NCBI RefSeq assembly: GCF_014839805.1
Contig: NC_051115.1
Location: 2,788,600 to 2,852,599 of the forward strand
Origin: Manduca sexta
Lineage: Eukaryota; Arthropoda; Insecta; Lepidoptera; Sphingidae
DNA: 64,000 nucleotides
Direction: 5' to 3'
Shown piece after piece: positions 21,997-32,639 of the stretch (the stretch's first letter is position 1; every line of letters begins with the position of its first letter). Below the pieces are notes generated by a model that was not told where the DNA came from, did no database searches, and saw only the letters and a list, made by a program, of their open reading frames with translations. Position numbers and translations under genes: made by a program.

Positions 21997-24176
21997 ATGA
22001 ACCGCCTGGTACTCCTGTTCGCGCTGGTAAGTCATCTTTATAATTTTTTAAATGTTGTTGAGTTACTAACTGAAACATATTATTTTATTTCGATGTGCAT
22101 AAAATTTAAGTTTGGCCTCTATAGCCATTTGCAGACCAAAAACTAAGCTAAGTTTAGTATAACTCGCACATCTGACAAAATTACATATTATATACATGGT
22201 TGAAATAGTTTGTCGCAATCTGGGTTCGGCCTGTGTATATTCAAATAAATAAGCAGTGTCCCCACTGCACCTGCAACATAAGAATTTGTAAGATTGCCGC
22301 ATTCATATACACACTATCCCATCAGTCAAAAGGTAATGTAAATTCGGTATTGAAAATATATACGTACCATATATTTCACAGTATACATATAGTTCGCAAT
22401 CCTAAAATATAGTATAATACTACATATTATAGTACCGTTGGTAACCCTAACACAGACCGCTCCCTGAAAGCGAAACACTTGTGCCACTATGGCGGGTTAC
22501 AACCTCGTGTACGGCGGTCGCTATCTCGCCGAACACAAACATCCTTGCAACTTTTGCCACTAAGCTACATTGTGCAGACACTGTTGTGTTCGGATATGAA
22601 GGACATTAGCCAGTGTAATTAATTACTACTGATAATTTGATCGAACATTCTTAAATTAATTAAATATAAAATTTGCAGGTCGCCATCGCCTATGCCAGAC
22701 CTGAGTCGGATCTGATTGATCAAGATGTGGGTGAGTAGCCTTATGTATAATGCATCAGTACTGTATTAATTGTCCCACTGCTGGATCCGAGCCACTACTA
22801 TTGAGGGTTCGGCCATGGTCCACGCTAGTATGACTGTAGATTATCGAAATATTTGCGATTATTCTCAGATAGGTATTTTATTTTCTTTCACCGTTAAAGT
22901 TCATTTAATTCAAAGTCGGAGATATCTTAGAGATGTTCGAACTTGCAACTAAAATTTGTACAATATACCTTTTCCCCGAAGGGGTAGGCAGGGGTGCCAC
23001 CCGTGCACCCTCTTGTCGCCATGTGTGTTCCGTCTCCTGGCAGGGGACTACACTGTCACCATATCGGGAACTAATTTCTGACTCCGGGCTGATACTAAGG
23101 AGGAAAACCCAATATCAATTTGCCCGACCTGGGCTTTGAATTCGTAATCTCAGAGCGGTCTCGCACTGTGCGCGCCATATAGCTACGTTTCCGGGGCAGT
23201 ACTCTATCACCCCTTACACAAATAGTAAAACATTTTTCGCATTCCAGGTTCTATCGTAGGAGATGGTGACGATAAACTAAGCGACGATCAAATCGCAGTG
23301 AGCCTTATTCCGCCCAAACAATCCGGTGTAGACTCCAACGTACAGGGAATCGAAGATGATCTCTCAGTAAGCTTGATTCCAGTAGAAAATGGTGCTGCCG
23401 ACCTCATAGCCGACCTAAGCAATGACGGGAACTCAGACTCCAACGTTCAGAGAAACGAAGATGATCTCTCAGTAAGCTTGATTCCAGTACAAAATGGTGC
23501 TGCCGACCGTATAGGCGACCTAAGCAATGACGGGAACTCAGACTCCAACGTACAAGGAATCGAAGACGATCTCTCAGTAAGCTTGATTCCAGTACAAAAT
23601 GGTGCTGCCGCCCGCATAGGCGACCTAAGCAATGACGGGAACTCAGACTCCAACGTACAGGGAATCGAAGATGATCTCAGAGCAAGCTACATTCCAATCA
23701 AAAATGGTGCTGCCGACCTCATAGCCGACCTAAGCAATGACGGGAACTCAGACTCCAACGTACAGGGAATCGAAGATGATCTCAGAGCAAGCTACATTCC
23801 AATCAAAAATGGTGCTGCCGACCTCATAGCCGACCTAAGCAATGACGAGAACTCAGACTCCAACGTACAGGGAATCGAAGATGATCTCTCAGTAAGCTTG
23901 ATTCCAGTAGAAAATGGTGCTGCCGACCTCATAGCCGACCTAAGCAATGACGGGAACTCAGACTCCAACGTACAGGGAATCGAAGATGATCTCAGAGCAA
24001 GCTACATTCCAATCAAAAATGGTGCTGCCGACCTCATAGCCGACCTAAGCAATGGCGGGAACTCAGGCTCCAACGTACAGAGAATCGAAGATGATCTCTC
24101 AGTAAGCTTGATTCCAGTACAAAATGGTGCTGCCGGCCGCATAGGCGAACTTAGCGACCCCAAAAGTCACCATTGA
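21997..24176 (+). CDS. Copy D: secreted acidic repeat protein, 8 repeats
   Basis: Exons 21997-22026 (MNRLVLLFAL), 22679-22730 (VAIAYARPES plus DLIDQDV) and 23248-24176, with introns of 652 and 517 bp. Exon phases are 0 and 1. The product is about 336 residues: signal peptide of 16 residues, short linker, leader SIVGDGDDKLSDDQIAVSLI, then eight 35-residue repeats starting DSNVQGIEDD and ending DLSNDGNS. The two types LSVSLIPVENGAA and LRASYIPIKNGAA are mixed, and it ends AGRIGELSDPKSHH then TGA. No Cys is visible in the mature part, and it is strongly acidic. The copy is intact and is the best reference for the family. Function not recognised; structural, egg, silk or immune roles would all be guesses. 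Confidence 0.92.
22440..22600 (+). other. Conserved block in intron 1
   Basis: From GTACCGTTGGTAACCCTAAC through GCGGGTTAC, GTACGGCGGTCGCTATCTCG to TGCCACTAAGCTACATTG. This block recurs in intron 1 of A, B, C, F and G with few changes. In E most of it is replaced by mariner and in H most is lost. It may be a relic of the duplicated unit or an intronic regulatory element. Confidence 0.5.
22965..23212 (-). repeat. SINE-2 in intron 2 of copy D, antisense to the gene
   Basis: Read on the minus strand it has a degraded A box and B box, and then the tail with GAGGAAAACCCAATATCAAT (plus strand). It lies 35 bp upstream of exon 3. Confidence 0.7.
23331..24161 (+). repeat. Coding 105-bp tandem repeats of copy D
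   Basis: Eight in-frame units of 105 bp. Long stretches between units are identical at the DNA level, including synonymous positions, which points to recent unequal exchange or gene conversion. A minus-strand frame across the array is only a shadow. Confidence 0.85.
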
Positions 24177-24560
24177 TGACAAAGTCAGCCTGTAATTAAG
24201 GTGTTAACATCAGAGCGTAACTGTATTAAATGACTATTCATTATTATGTTAACTGTTTACTTTGTTAAATGCATTTTTTTTTTTTTAAATAGATTTTTGA
24301 AGCATTTATTCGATTTTTTATTATTTCCCTTTGTTGCGTGGCGTAATGTTTCAAGAAGACTCGATTTTCGTGTAATATTTTATGAAACACAATAAATTTT
24401 AGTAAACTCTTTTAAAATTTATCAAAACTTACATATAATTCAATGTCGAGCGTGCTAACTAAGTATGTTGCGATTGTATAAACAATGCACTGTGGATTCG
24501 CGCAATGCGTACATAATATGACGATACATTTTCAAAATAACAAATTATACTTAAATATCT
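24177..24560 (+). other. 3' flank of copy D with possible poly(A) signal
   Basis: The shared downstream flank of the family. AATAAA at 24391-24396 could be a polyadenylation signal, but it is not kept in every copy. A run of T lies at about 24,275. Confidence 0.45.
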
Positions 24561-25425
24561 ATATTTCATAACTAATAGAGACATTAATATAACGTTTTTA
24601 ACGACAAAGTGAAGGAGTATAAATGTGAAAGCCATGAATATAAACAAAATACAATGGTTCAATAATAATGCTGTTATACAAGGATGCATATTTAATTAAC
24701 TAGAACTATAATATATAAGATATTAACTAAAGATAAATTGATTTCTTATGTTTACGCGAATGTTAGTCATTGAAATAAACTGATCTTCGAACGTTTCGAA
24801 GACTGCAGCCTTCATGGACACAAGGCGGACTGAGGTCCGGCGAAGTGATTCGAAAACCAGCTTTATTTCGATAAAAGATAAAGTAAGTAAACAAAATAAT
24901 ACAATAATTGGCGACCGTCGTATCAAACAAACCTTATTAAAATATAAAATATTATAAAATCCAGTAGTCAGCTTACAAATATTTGCATAGAGCTGAAACT
25001 TGCAACGACTGTTGGAAACATTATTATTATGACAAAATGTAATTAAAAATCCATAAAAAAAATCAAGGTTGGTAAATATGGGTGTCTTGCATTTTTCACC
25101 GAAACCGTTAGTTTTATCATAACAATAAGTCGGAAAACATAATGGAACCTCGAATTATTAATTTATAAAATTCCAACACTTTTTTATACTGATCAACATT
25201 TGTAAGATATTGCTTTAGTAACAGTTTAAAAGTCGCGTTTTCTATATAAGGTTGAATCAAAATGCTTTTACAATTCCTATGGAAATATAGGAATACTCCG
25301 ACAAATAAATAAAATTGTCTGCATAATTTCCTTTCAACTCAATGCATGTAGAATGCTTTGCTTCAACCTTACTTCTTTCTTTGCAAAAAATATATATTAT
25401 AATTAATATTATCGCCGGTATCAAT
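24561..25425. other. No gene recognised
   Basis: AT-rich unique-looking DNA with only short open frames. Confidence 0.35.
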
Positions 25426-25570
25426 GTTTCCACCACTAGCTTTTGCTCGCGGTTTCGCCCGCATTTCTCGAGTGAGAAAGTAGTCTTTGCCCTTCCCAGC
25501 GTGTTAAACTATATCCATATCAAATTTTATCGAAATCCATTGGATAATTTTTGAGTATATAATATATATT
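25426..25570 (+). repeat. Common insect LINE-tail-like repeat
   Basis: CTTTTGCTCGCGGTTTCGCC, then ATATCAAATTTTATCGAAAT and CCATTGGATAATTTTTGAG. I recall this layout as a frequent RTE-type repeat tail in Lepidoptera; the family name is not certain. Confidence 0.5.
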
Positions 25571-25609
25571 TTCCGTCATATATCAGTCTTACTAAATATT
25601 AATCATTTA

Positions 25610-26010
25610 TGAAGCGCAAGCAACATAAACACTGAAAATTAATAAAGTTTCTCCGTTTCTTGAAACATTTTTCCTTGATGCTCCGCTGCTATTGGGTCAT
25701 AGCGAGATGCTATACAATCTGTAGTGGTATAAGTAGTGCATACATCGCCGTCTCGTGAACATCACTGGAAATCCAAGATGAATATTGACAATTAGGAAAT
25801 AATGCTCAATAATCACACTAGATGGCGATAGACGATACTAATTTGCGAAAGCAGAATTTGCGCAACGCGCAACATAGTATATACCACCTCCGACTTAGAA
25901 ATCGTTGAAGAGGCCGCAGCCGATCAGGTAAAATCTGCCTGACTGGAGATCTTCCCCTCCCATAGAGGAACACAACATCTGTTCCTCTGCAGTGGCGGAA
26001 ATCTACGAGC
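25610..26010 (-). repeat. DR1 dispersed repeat, near full length, with flank
   Basis: From GAAACATTTTTCCTTGATGC and TGCTATACAATCTGTAGTGG through the DR1 core to CTGCCTGACTGGAGATCTTC and AACATCTGTTCCTCTGC. The first 80 bp are shared with 28.75-28.85 kb and inverted at 18.35-18.43 kb. Confidence 0.7.
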
Positions 26011-26014
26011 CGCT

Positions 26015-26215
26015 ACAGGATAAGGCCTTAGTCTACCACGATGGTCTAGTGTGGATTGGTAGACTTCACACACCTTAGAAATTCCTATAGAGAACTTCTC
26101 AGATGTGCAGGTTTCCTCACGATGTTTTTCTTCACCGTTAAAACGAACGATAAATTCACAAAGAATACACACATGATTTTAGAAAAGTCAAAGGTGTGTG
26201 CCCTTGGGATAATTA
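26015..26215 (-). repeat. SINE-1 fragment
   Basis: The middle and 3' part of SINE-1 (TAAGGCCTTAGTCTACCACG to AAGGTGTGTGCCCTTGGGAT). The pol III boxes are missing at the 26.2-kb side. Confidence 0.65.
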
Positions 26216-26329
26216 ACTAATGATAATTAACTACATTAAATGCGAAAGGAAGGCCGGCAGGAATAGGGTTATACAGACCCTTTGCCACTGTAATAGTTCA
26301 CTGTTCGTTTAGTGTGATGTAGGTATGGG

Positions 26330-26760
26330 CCGAGAGCGGAACCCAAATCTCGTAAGTCTATCTATACTAATATATGAAGTGTTTGTTTGTTTGTTTGAAC
26401 GCGCTTATCTCAGGGGCTATTTCATATTTATCCCACGTCGCCCCCCTAGGCAATTCTTATGCACCCGGTCTTCACACCGAATGCACGCACGTGTATGGGG
26501 GAGTATTTGTCGTGGTCTCAGGCACACCATTATGTATGTATACCGCATGGTTGCCAATTCACATTGAAGCCTATGAGGGCTCGTGAACATTTCCCAGCCT
26601 TCTCCCCTTTTCTCATCCTAAGACGGTTCATTGTCCTTCCCCCACACTTCCTTCCCGGTTAGTCCCTTCCAACTTTCCTCCGGGGCCCTACAGTTGTTAA
26701 TCCGGAAGAAACCAGTATGTCGTTCGCAAGTTTCCCTCGGTGTAAACTGAAGGGTCCCAT
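26330..26760 (-). repeat. DR3-like repeat
   Basis: TATCTATACTAATATATGAA and TTGAACGCGCTTATCTCAGG resemble a common lepidopteran repeat start. The following CCTAGGCAATTCTTATG... and CACATTGAAGCCTATGAGGG segments align with DR3 at 29.2-29.4 kb. Short open frames here are unconvincing. Confidence 0.45.
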
Positions 26761-26789
26761 ACCAAAAAAAAACATATCTCGTCAGCCGA

Positions 26790-27152
26790 TATTCTATTGG
26801 ACGCCATACACTTTCCATCAGGTGCAGTGGGATCCCTTTGTCGTGCAGGAATATAATATTAATGAATGTAAAATCTGTCAATAAAACGATTAGCAGACCC
26901 CATTCATGCATATCAGTACCTATATGTTGTGTCGGGTTCCTTTATGGAATATTTCACCCTTCACCACTAGCCGCTGCTGTGGTATTTTCACTTTTGCTCG
27001 CAAAGGAACTTTCTAGATCATTACACGTATACAAACAGAAAGTATTGTGTATTATAATGAATAATTCTTGTTTCATATATTCCGTTTTTGTTCAATATTG
27101 ATACAACTGGTGAATGGAAAGTAAGGTCATAATAATGGCGCGTAAAATTATT
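26790..27152 (-). repeat. DR4, left part of a split copy
   Basis: Inverted relative to 18.7-19.06 kb: CCATCAGGTGCAGTGGGATC, then CTTTTGCTCGCAAAGGAACT and TGATACAACTGGTGAATGGA. The copy stops at about ATGGCGCGTAAAATTATTG and resumes after the LINE at 28.5 kb. Confidence 0.7.
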
Positions 27153-27154
27153 GT

Positions 27155-28505
27155 ATTTCAATATTGGGTCCTTTATTATTTATAATTTATAGCGCTGATA
27201 TAACCAAACGGATCAAACACTGTCGATTCCACCTTTATACCGATGATACTCAACTCTGTGCATCTTTTCATCCAAATGATACATCGTCCACTGTTAGCCT
27301 TGTTAATGAAGATCTGAACAATATACATGACTGGTCTACTCGTAATTCTTTAGTCCTTAACCCATTAAAATCTAAATATATGTTAATCGGATCCCCGGAA
27401 ACAAGTACACGATATTGCCCAGTTTGCCCATGTATCCTTATAAACGATTCTAGAGTGGTGAGAGTAAATGAAGGTAAAAATCTTGGTGTCTTAATGGATA
27501 GCCAATTGCATTTTAGCCAACATGTGCAAAGCCTAGTAAAATATTGTTTTTACAGATTAAAAAAATTGTACAGAATACGCGAGTATCTAAATGAGGGTGT
27601 ACGGAAGTTGCTTTGTGAATCTTTAGTATTATCAGTGCTCAACCATGGTGATATTGTATATGGACCCTGCATGTTGTCATCCTCGGCTAGATATATCCTA
27701 AGAGTGCAGAATGCGTGTGTTCGCTATAGGTTTTCATGTTCCCCCACGGGCGCATGTAACACCTTTTGTTCGATAACGCCAAAATGTTGAAAATGAGCTC
27801 TCGTCGGGACCTACATTTTGCCTGCTTACTTTTTAATGTAATTAGGTATAAACAACCAGAGTACCTCTTCCATAAACTAAATTGGTCTAGATCTGATATT
27901 AATTCTCGACGAGGTATTGGACTCCTAACTTGTAGACATAAGACTGCGGCGTTTAAGTGCAGTTTTCGTTACCGTTCTACTAAGTGCTGGAATATAATTC
28001 CCCCTCCTTTACGTGATGTATTTTCCTTCGGAACTTTTAAAGAAAAATTAAAAGTATTTTATTTAGAATAAGTCATTTTTAAATGTAACGAAAACTACCT
28101 CACGTGTTTGGGTGCATCTGGTTAATAAATTATATTTTATGTTTAAAAAGTTGTGTCTGTCTGTAACAATTTTTGGCGCTATGTAACACTATGATATTTT
28201 CATTTGTATATTGTATCACTTTTATATACTTTTATTGTCTCTTTCTTCCGTGTTTAATCATGCCACTTGGAGTACCTAAATATTTATTATGATCTGTATT
28301 GATACGTTATACCGGGTACCAGCAGAATTACCAGCGTTTTGCTCCTTGGAGCAAAGCATATTGCTGAGCTGGGGCCCGATTGCGGCTGCAATATCTCACA
28401 AATGGATATGTACTTACTTGTCTATTGTGTATAGTATATCTTAAGTTATACTGTGTGTTAATTGTAGCCTATATAAACTTTTTTATCTATCTATCTATCT
28501 ATTTA
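27155..28505 (+). mobile_element. 5'-truncated non-LTR retrotransposon inserted in DR4
   Basis: The insertion is bounded by DR4 sequence on both sides and ends in a short TATC tandem tail (about 28,483-28,502), as expected for a LINE 3' end. About 1.35 kb. It contains the RT fragment described next and an AT-rich 3'UTR. By comparison with 18.69 kb the insertion site lies in TTTAGCTACATACAACAATT. Confidence 0.8.
27158..28071 (+). pseudogene. LINE reverse transcriptase fragment, two frames
   Basis: Frame one (27,164-27,787) starts at RT block GPLLFIIYSADI, has the catalytic-site-like YTDDTQLCASF (YxDD), then NSLVLNPLKSKYMLIG and LGVLMDSQLHFSQHVQ, then the thumb region to VRKLLCESLVLSVLNHGDIV. 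A frameshift near 27,770 moves the reading into a second frame (27,766-28,071) with YLFHKLNWSR and CFNIIPPPLR-like ending (KCWNIIPPPLRDVFSFGTFK). Missing everything 5' of the fifth RT block. Jockey/CR1-like; clade not settled. Confidence 0.88.
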
Positions 28506-28760
28506 GCTAAAGTAGTTAAGAGCATTTTTATCCTCATCCTTTCGTGGCAGAGTTTATGGATTGCGCAACCAATTGCTTACGTAAGTGTGGCGCTTTCCGG
28601 GATCAGCCTGTATATATCCGGCTCCAGCAGGCCGGCATAATTATGTCGACTGACGAGAATGAATCATCTCGCGTCAGTCGATTTCTATCAGACAAATACA
28701 TGATTATTGCCTAATATTAATCATTTAAGAAGCGGAAGCAACATAAACCCTGAATATTAA
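28506..28760 (-). repeat. DR4, right part of the split copy
   Basis: TTTAGCTAAAGTAGTTAAGA, CTTTCGTGGCAGAGTTTATG and GGATCAGCCTGTATATATCC continue the DR4 copy broken at 27.15 kb. Confidence 0.7.
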
Positions 28761-28985
28761 TAAAGTTTCTGCGTTTCTTGAAACATTTTTCCTTGATGCT
28801 CCGCTGCTATTGGGTCATAGCGTGATGCTATACAGTCTATAGTGGTACAATTAGTGCTTACACCGCCATTTCGTCAACATCACTGGAACTGTAAGGTGAA
28901 TATTGACAACTAGGAAATAATGCTCAATAATCCCACTAGATGGCGATAGACGATACTAACTTGCGATAGCAAAAGGCTTCGTCCT
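28761..28985 (-). repeat. DR1 dispersed repeat fragment
   Basis: TGCTATACAGTCTATAGTGG to CGATACTAACTTGCGATAGC. It matches 18.19-18.43 kb inverted. Confidence 0.65.
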
Positions 28986-29175
28986 CATTCCCGGCTTCAT
29001 CGTGATGTATTTTCATTTCAATGAGTTTCAAATCACAACGTTTCTAAAGAAGTTTCACTTCAAAACTGAATCACCCACTGACAGCGAGACTCACTTGACC
29101 CAGACCACCAGTGGTAAAAGACTCAAAGTGAGGAATCATCTCACAATGCGTTTAAATAAATTTTTATATAACTGC
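28986..29175 (-). repeat. LINE 3'-end remnant
   Basis: Inverted relative of 18.02-18.18 kb (AACGTTTCTAAAGAAGTTTC, TTGACCCAGACCACCAGTGG). Confidence 0.5.
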
Positions 29176-29189
29176 AACATGTTTATCGG

Positions 29190-29470
29190 CTAAGTTCGAC
29201 CCCAATCATAAGAGCTGTCTGTGTCCCCTCGGAGGCAATTCTTGACCACTCAGATTCCACACCGGATACGCGCTCATGCGCGGAGGGACATTTGCCGCGC
29301 CCCTAGGCTTACAGTTCAGTACGTATACCTCTTGGTTGTAAATACACATTGAGGTTTGAAAGGGCACGCGAACATTTCCTAGTGTTTTCCCCCCTATCTT
29401 AGAAAATTCCCATCTTTCCTTCACTCTTCCTTCCTCCATATTTTCCTCACTGCAAGGGCGCTTACGTACA
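29190..29470 (-). repeat. DR3 dispersed repeat
   Basis: Inverted copy of 17.71-18.0 kb, with GAGGCAATTCTTGACCACTC and ACGTATACCTCTTGGTTGTA. Confidence 0.65.
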
Positions 29471-29489
29471 AAAAAAGGAATGGATCGAT

Positions 29490-29780
29490 TATGATACGGT
29501 TTTATTTTTGTTTTAAAACCGATGCGACCGAGATGGTTGCTAAGCTATTATTTACGAAGATCTATTCAAGCGGTTAAAGATCATCAGCTCATTCACTACT
29601 TTCACAAATCCGAGTCATTTCAACTTTAGTGTACTGTTGGTTCAGTGGTATTTCCAAGACATGGCGATTTTGAGTTGAAACTACAGCATCAAGTAGTCTG
29701 CATCATACCTAACTCCTCAGCTACATTCAGCAGATATGGGTTGTTTGGCCTCATGGGAAATGTTAATAAATAGGTGTGTG
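29490..29780 (+). other. Upstream region of E: broken copy of the conserved frame
   Basis: Homologous to the open frames upstream of B and C, but here CAACTTTAG replaces CAACTTTGG, giving a stop. This argues against, but does not exclude, a protein-coding role in the other copies. Confidence 0.45.
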
Positions 29781-30144
29781 TATTTGTGTCGAGATTTATT
29801 TGACTTAACATATAATGTCTCAGGATTTTGACTGAGGGATGATTTCTCGTCTCTTGAGTCACTTTACCGTCTCTAATCCAAAAAATATAACGGGCTTCTC
29901 GGCGGAGGGGCCGTGGTGTATCCAAAAATAAATGTGGCGCAATTACTTCATTACACTACAAGAAATTTATAAAACAAAGAGACATTTGTACCAACAATGA
30001 TACGATGTTTTAATCATATTATACAAAGTAATTATTAATACAATTATGCATATTATTATCCTTTTTTTTCATTTGCTAAGAAAGTTTTCCTCGTTTGATA
30101 TTGATACAAGTGTAAAGTTTGGAAAATTGTTAATAATGCATGAG

Positions 30145-30178
30145 TATAAAAGACGCGGCAACAGTCGAGGGATCATTC
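30145..30178 (+). promoter_or_regulatory. Core promoter of copy E
   Basis: TATAAAAG (first T at 30145) and Initiator TCATTC (A at 30175), 30 nt apart. Confidence 0.78.
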
Positions 30179-30204
30179 TAGTCGTCGACAAGAAAACAAA
30201 CAAC

Positions 30205-32480
30205 ATGAACCGCCTGGTACTCCTGTTCGCGCTGGTAAGTCATCTTTATAATATTTTAAACGTTGTTGAGTTACGAATTGAAACATATTGTTTTATTTCC
30301 ATGCGCATACAATTTAAGTTTGGTCTCTATAGCCATTTAAAAAACAAAAACTAAGCTAAGTTTAGCTTAGCTCGCACATCTAACTAATTTATATATTATA
30401 TATATAATACTTGAAATAGTTTGTCGCGATCTGGGTTCGGCCTGTATATTGAAATACAAAGACAAAGTCCCCAGTGCACCTGCAAAAAATAAGAAAGACA
30501 TTTGTCAACGACCTTCTGAGGCCATTACGGATGAAAGCATTAAATTTTTGGAGGAGGAAGTACTGGGAGACAGACGACTAAAGGCCAGAAAATTATCAGG
30601 AATGACTGGACTTCCCAAAACTACAGTGCTAAGAATCCTGCATAAACATTTGGGAATGAATAAGGTCAGTGCAAGGTGGGTCCCTAAACTTCTTTCCGCT
30701 GTTCAAAAGCAAGAAAGCGTGAAGTGCTGTAAGCAGTTTTTAATCCCTTCGTGAGGGACGTTAGGAAGAAGTTTTGGATTCGATTGTTACTGGTGGCGAA
30801 AATGGTCTTTTACCATGATCTATTCGTGGCGTCGTCAGAGACTAAAAAAAGCAAAGGTGACCCCACCCAGAAAAAGATTATGGTCACAATCTTTTGGGAG
30901 TGTGCAGGAATTTTACTGGTAGATTTTAAAGAATGCAACACTGCGTGAGAGGTGAGTTCTATGCTCTTCTACTTCATCAATTGCTAGACGTTATCAAAGA
31001 TAAACGGCGAGAGAAATTGTCGCGAGGAGTGTTGCTGCTTCACAACAACGCGCCGGTGCACACGTCCGCTGTTTCCAAGGCTACAATCAGAGAATGCGGC
31101 TTCACTGAGCTCGACCATCCACCCTGTAGCCCCGAATTGAAACATTCTGCAGACACTGTTGTGTTCGGCTATAAAGGACATTAACCAGTATAATTAATAA
31201 CTAATAATAATTTGATCGAACATTCTTAAAATAACTAAACATTAAATTTGCAGGTCGCCATCGCCTATGCCAGACCTGAGTCGGAAATGGTTGATCTAGA
31301 TGTGGGTGAGTAGCCTTATGTATAATGCATCAGTTCTGTATAGCACTGTATTAATTGTTCCACTGCTGGATCCGAGCCACTACTGTGGGTTCGGCCATGG
31401 TCCACGCTAGTAGGACTGTAGATTATCAAAATATTTGCGATTATTATCAGATAGGTATTATATTTTTTTTTCGCCGTTAAAGTTCATTTAATTCAAAGTC
31501 AGAGATGTCTTAAAGATATTCAGACTTGTAACTAAAATTAGTACAATATACGTATTCCCCAAAGGGGTAGGCAGAGGTGCCACCCGTGCACCCTCTTGTC
31601 GCCATGTGTGTTCCGTCCCATGATAGGGGGCAACCTCATCGCCATATCGAGCACAAATTTCTGACTCCGGTCTGATACTAAGGAGGAAAACCTAATATCA
31701 CTTCGCCTGTCCCGGGATTCGAACCCGAAACCTCATAGCGGTCTCGTACCGCGCACGCAATACAACTACGCCTCCGGGGCAGTACTCTATCGCCGCTTAC
31801 GCAAATAGTAAAACATTCTTCGCATTCCAGGTTCTGCCGTAGCAAATGGTGGTAAGCTAAGCGGCGATCAAATCTCAGTAAGCTTGATTCCGCCCAAAAA
31901 ATCCGGTGTTGGCAGGGCAAGAAGAGACCTAGACAACGAGGGGAACTCAGACTCTAACGATCTGTCGATAAAGGATTACTTATTTAACTCGATCCCACAG
32001 GAAAATTCCGACGTAAGCGACCTCATGTATGACCTAGGCAGTGACGGGAACTCAGACTCCAACGTACAGGGAATCGAAAATGATCTCAGAGCAAGCTACA
32101 TTCCAATCAAAAATGGTGCTGCCGACCGTATAGGCGATCTAAGCAATGACGGAAACTCAGACTCCAACGTACAAGGAATCGAAGACGATCTCTCAGTAAG
32201 CTTGATTCCTGTAGAAAATGGTGCTGCCGACCTCATAGCCGACCTAAGCAATGACGGAAACTCAGACTCCAACGTACAAGGAATCGAAGACGATCTCTCA
32301 GTAAGCTTGATTCCTGTAGAAAATGGTGCTGCCGACCTCATAGCCGACCTAAGCAATGACGGGAACTCAGACTCCAACGTACAGAGAATCGAAGATGATC
32401 TCTCAGCAAGCTACATTCCAGTAAAAAATGGTGCTGCTGGCCGCATAGGCGAACTTAGCGACCCCAAAGGTCACCACTGA
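30205..32480 (+). CDS. Copy E: secreted acidic repeat protein, 4-5 repeats
   Basis: Exons 30205-30234, 31254-31305 and 31831-32480; introns 1,019 and 525 bp. Product about 243 residues. Exon 2 is VAIAYARPES plus EMVDLDVG, the same as in F and G. The exon 3 leader (SAVANGGKLSGDQISVSLIP) is followed by GRARRDLDNEGNS and an odd first unit (DLSIKDYLFNSIPQ, then SDVSDLMYDLGSDGNS). Four regular 35-residue repeats follow, and the end is GELSDPKGHH with Gly for Ser. Intron 1 is enlarged by a mariner remnant that replaced the conserved intronic block, yet the splice sites are intact. Function unknown. Confidence 0.9.
30450..31146 (+). pseudogene. Mariner transposase remnant in intron 1 of copy E
   Basis: Plus strand. 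The N-terminal helix-turn-helix part has ESIKFLEEEVLGDRRLKARK, TTVLRILHKHLGMNKVSARW and VPKLLSAVQKQ. A frame break leads to the YHDLFVASSETKK region and KKIMVTIFWECAG, then VLLLHNNAPVHTS (Asn where mariner usually has the second catalytic Asp) and ECGFTELDHPPCSPEL. It then runs directly into intron sequence (TCTGCAGACACTGTTGTG), so the C-terminus and right end are gone. A different mariner lineage from the one at 20.4-21.3 kb. Confidence 0.88.
31545..31786 (-). repeat. SINE-2 in intron 2 of copy E, best-preserved
   Basis: On the minus strand it has GGAGGCGTAGTTGTATTGCG in the A-box place and GGGTTCGAATCCC, a perfect B box (31,713-31,725). The tail ends with CACCTCTGCCTACCCC (minus). Closest to consensus among the family's intron 2 SINEs. 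Confidence 0.8.
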
Positions 32481-32639
32481 TGACAACGTCAGCTTGTAAG
32501 TTAAGGTGTTAACATCAGAGCGTAACTGTATTAAATGACTTTTCATTGCGTTACATGTATTCTGTTTACTTCGTTAAATTCATTTTTTGTTATACTTTTT
32601 GAAATAGATTTTTGAAGCATTAATTTGATTTTTTATTCA

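Noticed and set aside
27164..28071. Cellular protein gene of ~300 residues
   Set aside because: The motifs are those of LINE reverse transcriptase, with a frameshift and missing N-terminal half.
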